Assembly: GCA_902491915.1 (NCBI GenBank)
Contig: CABUJL010000021.1
Span: 1 to 22,164, forward strand
Origin: an uncultured Collinsella sp.
GTDB lineage: Bacteria; Actinomycetota; Coriobacteriia; Coriobacteriales; Coriobacteriaceae
DNA: 22,164 nucleotides
Direction: 5' to 3'
The position numbers and the translations under genes are program-made. Positions within the stretch are counted from its first letter, which is position 1, and each line of letters starts with the position of its first letter. The notes under the pieces were generated by a model. That model was given only the letters and a program-made list of their open reading frames with translations, had not been told where the DNA came from and made no database searches. Shown piece after piece: positions 14,264-22,121 of the stretch.

Positions 14264-15493
14264 CTACACGCGCGTGGCGTCCTTGGGGCTCATGGTCATG
14301 CTCTGGAAGCGGTTTTCCATGTACTCGTTGTCGAAATATTTGCCGTAGAACTGCGCGACGGGAATATCGCTGACCGTGCCGTTAACGCGCTGGTACCAGT
14401 AGTCGAGCGACTGCAATGTCATAACGCCGTCGACCAGCATAATGACGGTAAAGATGACGGTAGCCGAGTAGCGGCTCTTCCACGGAATCATGTTGATGAG
14501 CTTGAGCAGCCTCGGCAGCAGCAGCTTGATCCAGATAAGGCCACCCAGGCCCCACAGGCAGGCAAAGCCCGTACAGGTGCGTCCGCCCGTAAGGACGGCG
14601 AGTGGGTCGGGCATGCCGAACAGTTTCATGTGCGAGTAGCTCCACGACACCACGCCAAATGAGGTCTGCATAAACCAGCCTACAAACACCTCGAAAGCGC
14701 CGCCGATCAGGGCACTTACCAGGAAAATGATCAGAGGATTCTTTTTATAGAAGCGGTTGAGCGCCATGGTCATGAGCACCGCGCCAAATCCGTAGATGGG
14801 GCTAAAGGGGCCAAATAGCATACCGGCACGGTCCTGATAGACGCCGGGATCGACGACGACCATATGCCAGACTTCCTCGAGAATGAGACCTAACACGCTG
14901 CAGACGAAGAATACCCAGAACAGGTTGAAGTAGTTGAGCTTGATGTAGCCTTCGCCGGTTTCATCGCGTCCGAGCATGCCCTCGTCGGCGGCGTCGCGGT
15001 CGAGCATCTCCTGCAGGCGGCGCTGCAGTTCGCGCTCCTGGCGCAGCGTGGGGTCGACGGTGGCCGAAAGCGCGATGAGGATGCCGAGCTGAATAGCGGG
15101 ACGCAGCAGGAAGGGTCCGATGCCCTGGAGCATCACGTCAACCAAAAGCTCGACGACGGTAAACGCGATAAGGATGTAGGAAAGACGGGCGGCATTGCGG
15201 CGCTGGTTCTTGATGAGGTCCAGGCCAAAGATGATCAAGATGACGGCACTGGCAGCCGAGAGCATGATGCCGGCGACGATAAGGCCGACCGCGACGAGCG
15301 TGTTGTCGCCGAGCTTGGCGGCGGCGTTGCCGTTGATGAGTGCGGTGATGACCTGCCACATAAAGGCGCCGACCGACGGGAGCGTGCCCACGCCGGACAG
15401 GATGCACAGGACGGCGTACACCTTAATGATGAGGGGGATCTTCTTGACCTCCGTGGCGCTGGGGACGCTGGGGTCGAGTTCGTTTCGATCCAT
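14264..15493 (-). CDS. Multi-pass membrane protein, putative ABC-transporter permease family (CmpB-like, PF06541)
   Basis: The 409-residue protein has about eight to ten hydrophobic segments. The C-terminal half has the family's hallmark pattern: LNYFNLFWVFFVCSVLGLILE, then GPFSPIYGFGA, then a segment with GGAFEVFVGW. The family name suggests transport but its function is not established, and no ATPase is encoded alongside. The N-terminal half carries several further hydrophobic segments before a charged linker (RQERELQRRLQEMLDRDAADEG). I chose ATG at 15493 because the reverse strand has GAGAAAGG 6 nt upstream; the frame stays open further upstream but without a ribosome site or membrane-protein character. 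The gene is monocistronic, convergent with the pilus operon and divergent from purF. Confidence 0.75.
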   Translation of the reverse strand: MDRNELDPSVPSATEVKKIPLIIKVYAVLCILSGVGTLPSVGAFMWQVITALINGNAAAKLGDNTLVAVGLIVAGIMLSAASAVILIIFGLDLIKNQRRNAARLSYILIAFTVVELLVDVMLQGIGPFLLRPAIQLGILIALSATVDPTLRQERELQRRLQEMLDRDAADEGMLGRDETGEGYIKLNYFNLFWVFFVCSVLGLILEEVWHMVVVDPGVYQDRAGMLFGPFSPIYGFGAVLMTMALNRFYKKNPLIIFLVSALIGGAFEVFVGWFMQTSFGVVSWSYSHMKLFGMPDPLAVLTGGRTCTGFACLWGLGGLIWIKLLLPRLLKLINMIPWKSRYSATVIFTVIMLVDGVMTLQSLDYWYQRVNGTVSDIPVAQFYGKYFDNEYMENRFQSMTMSPKDATRV

Positions 15494-15740
15494 ACATAAC
15501 CTTTCTCGTTTTGCTGTAGGTACAAGGATACGCCGCCGACCTGCTAAAAGACAGGACAAACGACCCAATTGCAGCAATGCAAGCCCCAACGGCGGACGAG
15601 ACGCGTCGCGACGGAAGCATGCGGGACCGTCGGCCCCGAGACGGCTGCCCAATAAAATGTTTGGCTGCAAAACGGATTATAAGCTCGGTGGGCTTTTAAA
15701 AAGCGCTGTTCATGCGCGGGAGTGCTTGTCTTGCCGTGCG

Positions 15741-15783
15741 TATAATAGGGCAGGTAACGCCAAATAACGAGGCTCTGAGGGGA
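15741..15783 (+). promoter_or_regulatory. purF promoter -10 and RBS
   Basis: A perfect TATAAT (15741-15746) sits 41 bp before the purF start; the expected -35 region (about 15718-15723) is a poor match, so an activator or other contacts may be needed. TGAGGGGA (15776-15783) is the ribosome site. The rest of the divergent 15494-15740 stretch holds only small stems (for example TTGCA-GCAA-TGCAA near 15570); I see no gene there and no recognisable purine riboswitch. Confidence 0.55.
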
Positions 15784-15787
15784 TGCC

Positions 15788-17458
15788 ATGTCTCAAGAAA
15801 CCATCCGCGCGGCCGAGCGTGCCGCGGGACAGGTGAAGACCGTGTCGACGTATGATCCGGACTCCGACCAGCTGCATGAGGAATGCGGCATTTTTGGTGT
15901 GTGGGCACCCGATCGCGATGTGGCTCGACTGACGTACTTTGGCCTGCGTGCACTGCAGCACCGTGGCCAGGAATCGGCGGGAATCGCCGTGGGTGATGGC
16001 GGCACGGTTATGGTTCGCAAGGACCTGGGACTGCTCGATCGCGTGTTCTCCAACGCCGACCTGTCGACGCTCTCCGGCCAGCTGGCCGTGGGCCACGTGC
16101 GCTATGGCACTGCCGGTGCCAAGAGCTGGGAAGCCTCGCAGCCGCATCTTTCTACCATCAACAGCGTCATTATCGCGCTTGCTCACAACGGCACTCTGGT
16201 CAACACCGACGAGCTGCGCCGTCAGCTGATCGAGCTGGGCGTGCCGTTCCTCTCCAATTCGGATTCCGAGGTCGCGACCAAGCTTATCGGCTACTTTACT
16301 CAGCGTACAGGCCATCTGCGCGAGGGCATTCGCAAGACCATGGAGCTCGTACGCGGCGGCTACGCCATGACGCTCATCAACGAGCAGGCGCTCTACGCAT
16401 TCCGCGATCCGCACGGCATTCGCCCGCTCGTGCTGGGCAAGCTGGTGGACGAGGGTCTGGACCAGGCCGATGCCGCATCCGTTTCGCAGCTGCCGTCGCA
16501 GGACGGTGCCGCGACGGTCGACTCCGCCGTCCATGTCACGCGCGCCGGCGGCTGGGTCGTTGCTTCCGAGACCTGTGCACTCGACATCGTGGGTGCCGAG
16601 TACGTCCGCGACGTCCGTCCCGGCGAGATCTTGCGCATCAGCGCCGAGGGTCTGGTATCCGAGCAGGGCGTGCCTGCAGCCGAAGAGCCCGCAAACTGCA
16701 TCTTTGAGCAGGTCTACTTTGCCCGCCCCGACTCCATCATGAACGGCAAGAGCGTCTATGCCTGCCGTTATGACATGGGTCGCCAGCTGGCACACGAGGA
16801 GCCCGTCGAGGCCGACCTGGTCATCGGCGTGCCCGACTCCGGCCTGCCGCCCGCGGAGGGGTATTCGCACGAGAGCGGTATTCCCTTTGGCGAGGGCCTT
16901 ATCAAGAACCGCTACGTGGGCCGTACGTTTATCGAGCCTACGCAGGAGTTGCGCGCCATGGGCGTGCGTATGAAACTCAACCCGCTGCGCGACAACATCG
17001 AGGGCAAGCGCCTGGTCGTCATCGACGACTCCATCGTGCGCGGCACCACCATGGTGCAGCTCGTCAAGATGCTGCGCAACGCTGGCGCCAAGGAGATTCA
17101 TATCCGCATCAACTCGCCCGAGGTCATCTGGCCGTGCTTCTACGGTATCGATACCGACGTGCAGTCGCAGCTTATCAGCGCCAACAAGACGGTCGACGAG
17201 ATTTGCGAGTATATCGGCGCCGATTCGCTGGCCTTCCTTTCGGTCGAGGGCCTGCTGAAGGTCATGCCCAAGGGCGGTTACTGCGATGCGTGCTTTACCG
17301 GCCGCTACCCCGTGGCGATTCCCGAGAGCTTTGGCCGCGACAAGTTCATGGAGGGCTTTAAGCCCCGCAACCTGGACAAGCCGCTGCACGTTGACGACGA
17401 CGCCGTGGTCGAGAAATACGACGACCGCAGCTGGGAAGAGGAGCACGGCGAGGCCTAA
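15788..17458 (+). CDS. purF: Amidophosphoribosyltransferase (PurF), Fe-S type with propeptide
   Basis: PurF catalyses the first committed step of purine synthesis: PRPP and glutamine give phosphoribosylamine. The 556-residue product has a 32-residue propeptide before the catalytic Cys 33 (HEECGIFGV), an N-terminal glutamine amidotransferase domain with LQHRGQESAG, and a C-terminal phosphoribosyltransferase domain with the PRPP loop VVIDDSIVRGTTM (410-422). Cysteines 304, 450, 499 and 502, in NCIF, WPCFYG and GYCDACF, sit where Bacillus-type PurF binds its 4Fe-4S cluster, so it is probably made as an oxygen-sensitive precursor that self-processes. It is longer than B. subtilis PurF partly because of the propeptide. 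It is followed after 156 bp by purM. Confidence 0.97.
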   Translation: MSQETIRAAERAAGQVKTVSTYDPDSDQLHEECGIFGVWAPDRDVARLTYFGLRALQHRGQESAGIAVGDGGTVMVRKDLGLLDRVFSNADLSTLSGQLAVGHVRYGTAGAKSWEASQPHLSTINSVIIALAHNGTLVNTDELRRQLIELGVPFLSNSDSEVATKLIGYFTQRTGHLREGIRKTMELVRGGYAMTLINEQALYAFRDPHGIRPLVLGKLVDEGLDQADAASVSQLPSQDGAATVDSAVHVTRAGGWVVASETCALDIVGAEYVRDVRPGEILRISAEGLVSEQGVPAAEEPANCIFEQVYFARPDSIMNGKSVYACRYDMGRQLAHEEPVEADLVIGVPDSGLPPAEGYSHESGIPFGEGLIKNRYVGRTFIEPTQELRAMGVRMKLNPLRDNIEGKRLVVIDDSIVRGTTMVQLVKMLRNAGAKEIHIRINSPEVIWPCFYGIDTDVQSQLISANKTVDEICEYIGADSLAFLSVEGLLKVMPKGGYCDACFTGRYPVAIPESFGRDKFMEGFKPRNLDKPLHVDDDAVVEKYDDRSWEEEHGEA

Positions 17459-17502
17459 AACCTGCCATTTAGGGACAGGTTTATTTTGGTAGGTTTTACC
17501 TG
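17458..17502 (+). terminator. Hairpins after purF (weak terminator or REP-like fragment)
   Basis: AAACCTG (17458-17464) pairs with CAGGTTT (17476-17482), followed by a T-rich stretch. The second arm can alternatively pair as CAGGT (17476-17480) with ACCTG (17498-17502), so two structures compete. The GGGACAGGTTT core resembles the palindromic elements near 20110 and 22000. Partial termination between purF and purM is possible. Confidence 0.45.
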
Positions 17503-17519
17503 CTGTTTTGTTGATATGA

Positions 17520-17594
17520 CGGCGCGTGCTGTTATGGCGTGCGCCGAAATGAACGCAACTATGAGCACCGTTTGGCGCCCACGCGGCAAACGGT
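17520..17594 (+). promoter_or_regulatory. Structured leader upstream of purM
   Basis: Two further stems precede the purM ribosome site: CGGCGC/GCGCCG (17520-17525/17541-17546) and ACCGTTT/AAACGGT (17567-17573/17588-17594). Together with the hairpins at 17458-17502 they fill most of the purF-purM gap. I cannot match them to a known riboswitch. Confidence 0.35.
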
Positions 17595-17614
17595 AGTGGG
17601 AGAGGAAGGCTCAG

Positions 17615-18718
17615 ATGAGCGACAGCAAGCATGTGACGTACGAGGACGCCGGCGTCGATACCGCCGAGGGCGGTCGCGCCGTCGACGCGATTAAGCAGAT
17701 GGTCAAGGACACCAATCGCCCCGAGGTTATCGGTGGCATCGGTGGCTTCGGTGGCCTGTTCTCGGCCGCCGCGCTTAAGGATATGGAAGACCCGATCCTG
17801 ATTAGCGGTACCGACGGCGTGGGCACCAAGCTCGTGCTCGCCCAGATCATGGACCGTCACGAGACGGTGGGCCAGGACCTGGTTGCCATGTGCGTCAACG
17901 ACATTCTGGCTTCGGGCGCCGAGCCGCTGTTCTTCCTAGACTACGTTGCCATCGGTCACATCGAGGCCGAGCACATGGCAAAGATCATCAAGGGCGTGGC
18001 CGACGGCTGCAAGCTCGCGGGCTGCGCGCTCGTGGGCGGTGAGATGGCCGAGCACCCCGGCGTTATGGCTCCTGCCGACTACGACCTTGCCGGATTTACC
18101 GTGGGCGTCGTCGACCGTCCCAAGATGCTCGACCCCGCAAACGTCCGCCCCGGCGATGTGATCCTGGGCCTGCCTTCCACCGGTGTGCACTCCAACGGCT
18201 ACTCGCTCGTGCGCAAGGTCATTGGCGTCGACGGTATTAAGCCGGGCACGCCCGAGGCCGCCGCTAAGGCCGAGGAGCTGAGCCGTCCGCTCGAGGAACT
18301 CGGCGGCGCATCGCTGGCAGACGCCCTGCTGGCTCCCACGCGCATCTACGTCAAGCCGATTCTGGAGCTGCTGCGCGGCGGCGCCAACGTGCACGCTATC
18401 GCCCACATCACTGGCGGCGGTATTACCGAGAACCTCAACCGCGCGCTCGCCGACGACGTCGACGCCGTGGTCACCCGCAACGGTGTCGAGATGGGTTGGG
18501 ACGTTCCGCCCGTCATCACCTACGTGTCGCGCCAGGCCGAGCTCGCGCCCAACGAGGCATGCAAGACCTTCAACATGGGCGTTGGCCTGTGCCTGATCGT
18601 CGCCCCCGAGGACGAGGCTGCCGTGACCGAGGCCCTGGTCGCGCTGGGCGAGAAGCCGTGCCGCGTGGGCGAGTGCGTCGAGGGCTCCGGTAAGGTCGTG
18701 TACTCCGATGAGCGCTAA
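17615..18718 (+). CDS. purM: Phosphoribosylformylglycinamidine cyclo-ligase (AIR synthetase)
   Basis: PurM uses ATP to close the imidazole ring, turning FGAM into AIR. The 367-residue product is slightly longer than the usual 345-350. Recognisable segments are VTYEDAGVD at the N-terminus, GIGGFGGLF, SGTDGVGTKL for nucleotide binding, MCVNDILASGAEPLFFLDY, CALVGGEMAEHPGVM, GLPSTGVHSNGYSLVRK, and HITGGGITENLNR followed by FNMGVGLCLIV. ATG 17615 lies behind GAGAGGAAGG (17600-17609). Its last 11 bases overlap the purN start, so the two are translationally coupled. Confidence 0.97.
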   Translation: MSDSKHVTYEDAGVDTAEGGRAVDAIKQMVKDTNRPEVIGGIGGFGGLFSAAALKDMEDPILISGTDGVGTKLVLAQIMDRHETVGQDLVAMCVNDILASGAEPLFFLDYVAIGHIEAEHMAKIIKGVADGCKLAGCALVGGEMAEHPGVMAPADYDLAGFTVGVVDRPKMLDPANVRPGDVILGLPSTGVHSNGYSLVRKVIGVDGIKPGTPEAAAKAEELSRPLEELGGASLADALLAPTRIYVKPILELLRGGANVHAIAHITGGGITENLNRALADDVDAVVTRNGVEMGWDVPPVITYVSRQAELAPNEACKTFNMGVGLCLIVAPEDEAAVTEALVALGEKPCRVGECVEGSGKVVYSDER

Positions 18719-19409
18719 CGAGCAGATGGCTGCTGCCGCGAGCCTGGGCTTTGTGTCCTACACCCGTCCGACCGGCACCGATACGGCCGAGCCGCTCAAG
18801 ATCGGTGTGCTCATCAGCGGTTCGGGTACCAACCTGCAGGCGCTGATCGATCTGATCGCCGCCGGCAAGCTCAACGCTTCGATTGAGCTTGTGGTGTCGA
18901 GCCGTCCTTCGGCTAAGGGTTTGCAGCGCGCTGAGCGCGCGGGCATCCAGACGCTCACGCTGTCCAAGGATGTCTATGCCGACCCTATTGCCGCCGACGA
19001 GATCATCGCGCACGAGCTTCTCGAGCGCGGCTGCGAGTATGTGGTCATGGCCGGCTACATGCGCATGGTGCACACGCCTCTGCTGGCGGCGTTTCCCAAC
19101 CGCGTGGTCAATCTGCATCCAGCGCTACTGCCGAGCTTTACCGGTGCGCATGCGATTGACGATGCCTTTGCGCGCGGCGTCAAGGTGACCGGCGTGACCG
19201 TGCACTTTGCCAACGAGATTTACGACAACGGCCCCATCATCGCCCAGCGCGCGCTGGCTGTCGAGGAGGGCTGGGATGTCGACACGCTCGAGGAGCACAT
19301 CCATGCGATTGAGCACGTGCTGTATCCCGAGGTCGTGCAAATGCTCGCCGACGGCCGCGTCCACGTGCTGGAGAGCGGCAAGGTCGCAATTGACGCGCCT
19401 CGCGGCTAG
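18708..19409 (+). CDS. purN: Phosphoribosylglycinamide formyltransferase (GART)
   Basis: PurN transfers a formyl group from 10-formyl-tetrahydrofolate to GAR, giving FGAR. The catalytic triad is visible: Asn 135 and His 137 in VVNLHPALLP and Asp 173 in YDNGPII, with the same 38-residue Asn-Asp spacing as E. coli PurN. The fold starts at about residue 31 (KIGVLISGSGTNLQALID), so the 233-residue product carries roughly 30 extra N-terminal residues compared with typical PurN. ATG 18708 lies inside the end of purM in the ATGAGCGCTAA overlap and has no strong ribosome site of its own. A later start at 18726 is possible, but would remove only six of the extra residues. Confidence 0.95.
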   Translation: MSANEQMAAAASLGFVSYTRPTGTDTAEPLKIGVLISGSGTNLQALIDLIAAGKLNASIELVVSSRPSAKGLQRAERAGIQTLTLSKDVYADPIAADEIIAHELLERGCEYVVMAGYMRMVHTPLLAAFPNRVVNLHPALLPSFTGAHAIDDAFARGVKVTGVTVHFANEIYDNGPIIAQRALAVEEGWDVDTLEEHIHAIEHVLYPEVVQMLADGRVHVLESGKVAIDAPRG

Positions 19410-19439
19410 CGGCGCACAGTACAATTTAGCCGAGTAGTC

Positions 19440-19484
19440 AGGGTGGTCATTGGCGCCAAGGCGCACGTGGCCACCCTTTGTTTT
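19440..19484 (+). terminator. Rho-independent terminator after purN
   Basis: A 10-bp stem (19440-19449/19468-19477, one G-T pair) with an inner GC-rich region is followed by TTGTTTT. It closes the purF-purM-purN unit and isolates it from the downstream IIA gene. Confidence 0.85.
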
Positions 19485-19498
19485 GGGTAGCCACCTCG

Positions 19499-19532
19499 GA
19501 CGTTCTTTAACGACTAGTCATTCAAGAACGTC
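19499..19532. promoter_or_regulatory. 34-bp dyad (operator or 5'-UTR hairpin) upstream of the PTS IIA gene
   Basis: The arms GACGTTCTT (19499-19507) and AAGAACGTC (19524-19532) are exact inverse copies, and the centre GACTAGTC (19512-19519) is a palindrome about the same axis. Fifteen of 17 half-site positions match. It ends 29 bp before the IIA start codon. No regulator gene lies nearby. Confidence 0.6.
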
Positions 19533-19561
19533 GCAGGTGACTAGGTGAGAGAGGTGAGCGC

Positions 19562-20026
19562 ATGGCGGATAACGAAGCGCTGTTTATGCCTGAGCTGGTG
19601 TTTTTTGATTGGGAGTGTGCGACGCCGGATGAGGTGTTTGCGCGGCTCGAGGGCGAGCTTGCACCACGTGGCTACATTGCGTCCGGTTGGCTCGACGCCG
19701 TTCGCACGCGCGAGGATGCCTATCCCACGGGTCTTGCCATGCCGGCGGCAAACATTGCCATTCCGCATACCGATCCGGGATTTGTGGCCAAGCCCTATAT
19801 CGCGGTGGTGAAGCCCGCCGCGCCCGTGACATTTAACGCTATGGCTGGCATGGGCGCTCCGGTGCCGGCGCAGATCGTCATCAATCTGGGCATCGCCGAG
19901 CCGGGCGGCCAGGTCGAGGCCCTGCAGGCGCTCATGAATATCTTTATGGACGCCGATGCCGCAGCCGACGTGCTCGGCCAGACCACGCCCCAGGGCATGG
20001 TCGACGCCATCCGCCGTCACTTCTAA
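19562..20026 (+). CDS. PTS sugar transporter subunit IIA (fructose/galactitol-type EIIA-2 domain)
   Basis: The 154-residue protein matches a stand-alone EIIA-2 domain, which accepts phosphate from HPr on a histidine and passes it to IIB. The active-site His is 69 in ANIAIPHTD, preceded by the typical YPTGLAMP segment; FNAMAGMGAPVPAQIVINLGI and a C-terminal helix complete the domain. ATG 19562 follows AGAGAGGTGAG (about 19548-19558). No IIB, IIC, EI, HPr or sugar-metabolism gene is adjacent, so it is an orphan: it may serve a distant permease, probably galactitol-like, or have a regulatory role. It is isolated by a terminator upstream and REP-like hairpins downstream. Confidence 0.88.
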   Translation: MADNEALFMPELVFFDWECATPDEVFARLEGELAPRGYIASGWLDAVRTREDAYPTGLAMPAANIAIPHTDPGFVAKPYIAVVKPAAPVTFNAMAGMGAPVPAQIVINLGIAEPGGQVEALQALMNIFMDADAAADVLGQTTPQGMVDAIRRHF

Positions 20027-20036
20027 GGTGGGGCTG

Positions 20037-20130
20037 AGCCGGCACTTGGGGACTGTCCCTAACTGCCGGCTGCCAGAGCTGTCCCCTTTGCACCAAAATG
20101 GTGCAGATTAACCTGTCCCCAATGCACCAA
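20037..20130. repeat. REP-like palindromic element cluster
   Basis: The first hairpin pairs 20037-20044 with 20064-20071 and continues across one mismatch into TTGGGGA/TGTCCCTAA. The second part has TGGTGCA (20099-20105), which can pair with TGCACCA at either 20089-20095 or 20123-20129. CTGTCCCC occurs at 20079 and 20113, each followed 4 nt later by CACCA. It lies between the IIA gene and the foldase gene and may also serve as a terminator. Confidence 0.65.
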
Positions 20131-20196
20131 GCGTGTCGCGGGGGCCGCGTTGTGACACAATGGCGTTTGTTCGATTCGTTATGCGAAAGGCCAACT

Positions 20197-21417
20197 ATGG
20201 CAAATAAGAAAAAGAACCCCGCACCCGAGCCGACGCCCGAGCAGCAGGCTCGTGCCGCCTCTAGCTCTCGTAAGAAGCAGCGCAAGACCCGCGTGTCCAA
20301 GACCGTCAAGATCGTCCTGGTGGTCATCGGCGTGCTGGCGATGCTGCTTTCCGTCTCGGCGATGGCGTGCTCCGGCCTTATGTCGCAGGCCGAGGACACC
20401 TCGGGCTACAAGCTGACCGGCGGTGTTGCTGCAACTATCAACGGCACCAACCTCACCGAGGACACCGTGACCAAGCAGATCATGAGCATGCGCACGTCCT
20501 ACGGCTACACCAAGGACAAGGACTGGGCGCAGTACCTGGTCGACAATGACCTCACGCCCAAGAAGTACCGCAAGCAACTCATCGACTCCTACACGCAGCA
20601 GATTCTGCTTCAACAGGCGCAGAAGGAGAACGGCGTGACGGTGTCGGACGAGGAGGTCGAGAAGGCTTGGAAGGACGCGTGCAAGAGCGCGGGCGGTGCC
20701 AAGGCCTTTAAGAAGACCCTCAAGACCTACGGCTATACCGAGGACACCTACAAGGATTCGCTCAAGGAGAGTCTGGCGCAGCAGAAACTCAAGGATGCCG
20801 TGGCGCCCACCAGCAAGCCCAAGGACAGCGAGATCGTCGATTACATCAACGAGAATCTGTCTAACTACAACGATGCTCGCCGCTCGTCGAACATCCTGAT
20901 CAAGGTTGATTCCGACGCTTCCGACGAGGACAAGGCTGCCGCCAAGGCCAAGGCGCAGGAGTGCCTGGACAAGATCAACTCCGGTGAGCTGAGCTTTGAG
21001 GACGCCGTTGAGCAGTACTCCGAGGACACCGGTTCCAAGGAGAAGAAGGGCGATGTGGACTGGGATAAGCTCACCACTTTCGTCGACAGCTACCAGACGG
21101 CGCTCGAGGGGCTCAACAAGGGCGACGTGAGTGAAGTCGTCGAGTCGACCTATGGTTACCACATCATCAAGTGCACCGACTACTTCCATGTCGATAATCA
21201 GGTCGATGACATCAACCAGGTGCCCAAGGCTATCAAGAAGTACGTCTCCAATGTGCTGAAGACGCAAGCGGCCAGCACTGCGTACAGCGAGTGGCTGGAG
21301 CAGTACAAGAAGGATGCCGACATCACCGTCAATCCCATGCCCAAGGACGTCCCGTATAACGTTAGCCTGAAGGGCGTCACCAAGAGTTCGACCGACGACG
21401 CGCCGACGACCGAGTAA
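20197..21417 (+). CDS. Membrane-anchored peptidyl-prolyl isomerase, SurA/PrsA-like (PpiC/parvulin domain)
   Basis: The 406-residue protein has a Lys/Arg-rich cytoplasmic head (1-36), a membrane helix (about 37-57), a SurA-N-like helical region (about 70-205), and a parvulin domain (about 229-330). Parvulin signatures include RRSSNILIKV, SFEDAVEQYSEDTGS, KKGDVDWDKL and VVESTYGYHIIKC. It probably assists folding of exported proteins outside the membrane; the abundant secreted pilus proteins would be reasonable clients, but that is inference. Cys 58 follows the helix (SAMAC), a poor lipobox, so a simple signal anchor is more likely than a lipoprotein. The C-terminal tail is Asp/Thr/Ser-rich. ATG 20197 is behind GAAAGG (20185-20190); the frame is open further upstream through REP-like sequence and is not coding there. 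Confidence 0.87.
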   Translation: MANKKKNPAPEPTPEQQARAASSSRKKQRKTRVSKTVKIVLVVIGVLAMLLSVSAMACSGLMSQAEDTSGYKLTGGVAATINGTNLTEDTVTKQIMSMRTSYGYTKDKDWAQYLVDNDLTPKKYRKQLIDSYTQQILLQQAQKENGVTVSDEEVEKAWKDACKSAGGAKAFKKTLKTYGYTEDTYKDSLKESLAQQKLKDAVAPTSKPKDSEIVDYINENLSNYNDARRSSNILIKVDSDASDEDKAAAKAKAQECLDKINSGELSFEDAVEQYSEDTGSKEKKGDVDWDKLTTFVDSYQTALEGLNKGDVSEVVESTYGYHIIKCTDYFHVDNQVDDINQVPKAIKKYVSNVLKTQAASTAYSEWLEQYKKDADITVNPMPKDVPYNVSLKGVTKSSTDDAPTTE

Positions 21418-21471
21418 TCATGGGGCGGTGCCCGCGTGAGTGCCGCCCACGCTATTGAGGAGGATTTGCAG

Positions 21472-21915
21472 ATGACCAACGAAGAGCTGCAGAAAGAAAT
21501 GATCGCGGCCATGAAGGCCAAGGACAAGGTACGCCTGTCCATCATTCGCCAGGTTAAGGCCGAGGTGAAGAATATCGAGGTTAACGAGCGCCGCGATGTG
21601 ACCGAGGAAGACGTCAACAGCATGATCAAGCGTCTGATCAAGCAGACGAGCGAGACACTGGAGATGTCCATCAAGGCCGGCACTGACCAGGAGCGTACCG
21701 ACAACCTGACCGAGCAGGTCAAGATTCTGGAAAGCCTGCTGCCCGCGCAGGTTTCGGGCGAGGAGCTCGAGGCCCTGATCGAGCAGGTTATCGCCGAGCT
21801 GGGTGCCACGTCCAAGAAGCAGATGGGCCAGGTCATGGGTGCCCTGGGCAAGGCCACCGGCGGCAACTTCGATAAGCCTGCCGCGGCAAAGATTGTCGGA
21901 GCCAAACTCGCGTAG
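21472..21915 (+). CDS. GatB/YqeY domain-containing protein
   Basis: The 147-residue protein matches the YqeY family along its length: MTNEELQKEMIAAMKAKDK at the start, RLSIIRQVKAEVKNIEV, a central charged helix, ILESLLPAQVSGEEL, and a C-terminal KKQMGQVMGALGKATGGNFDKPAAAKIV helical domain resembling the tail of GatB and the tRNA-binding part of amidotransferases. Its precise function is unknown. ATG 21472 follows GAGGAGGA (21457-21464) with 7 nt spacing; an in-frame GTG at 21436 lacks such a site. It lies 54 bp after the foldase gene, with which it may be co-transcribed, and ends at a strong terminator. Confidence 0.9.
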   Translation: MTNEELQKEMIAAMKAKDKVRLSIIRQVKAEVKNIEVNERRDVTEEDVNSMIKRLIKQTSETLEMSIKAGTDQERTDNLTEQVKILESLLPAQVSGEELEALIEQVIAELGATSKKQMGQVMGALGKATGGNFDKPAAAKIVGAKLA

Positions 21916-21945
21916 GGGCCGAGCGGCATATAGTTGATGTTGAGG

Positions 21946-21978
21946 GGGGCGTGGCCATTGCGGTCACGCCCCTTTTTT
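21946..21978 (+). terminator. Rho-independent terminator after the YqeY gene
   Basis: An 11-bp stem (21946-21956/21962-21972, one G-T pair) with a 5-nt loop is followed directly by six T. Confidence 0.93.
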
Positions 21979-21989
21979 GCTGGGCGGTG

Positions 21990-22056
21990 CTCATTGGGGA
22001 CAGACTTAAATGAGTACCCAATGAGCGGGTGCTCATTTAAGTCTGTCCCCAATGAG
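21990..22056. repeat. 30-bp near-perfect palindromic REP-like element
   Basis: The arms 21990-22019 and 22027-22056 are inverse copies with a single G-T difference, around a 7-nt loop. The core GGGGACAGACTTAA / TTAAGTCTGTCCCC shares the GGGGACAG/CTGTCCCC motif with the elements at 20037-20130 and 17471-17482. No transposase is encoded in the window. Confidence 0.85.
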
Positions 22057-22121
22057 TGGGTGGTAGGTTGCGGGTTCTTTACGGGAATATAGTGTGGGCT
22101 GCGGAAACGCGGTTCTTTCCG

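Noticed and set aside
15560..15660. Small stems in the purF upstream region as a purine riboswitch
   Set aside because: They lie upstream of the likely purF transcription start, and I see no three-way junction with conserved purine-riboswitch loops.
15710..17860. Minus-strand open frame of 716 codons opposite purF
   Set aside because: It lies across purF and the purM start, has no recognisable domain and is His/Ala/Arg-rich, as expected of a shadow frame.
19420..19425. TACAAT after purN as a promoter
   Set aside because: The nearest -35-like TTGACG is 24 bp away and a strong terminator follows immediately, so it would drive nothing.
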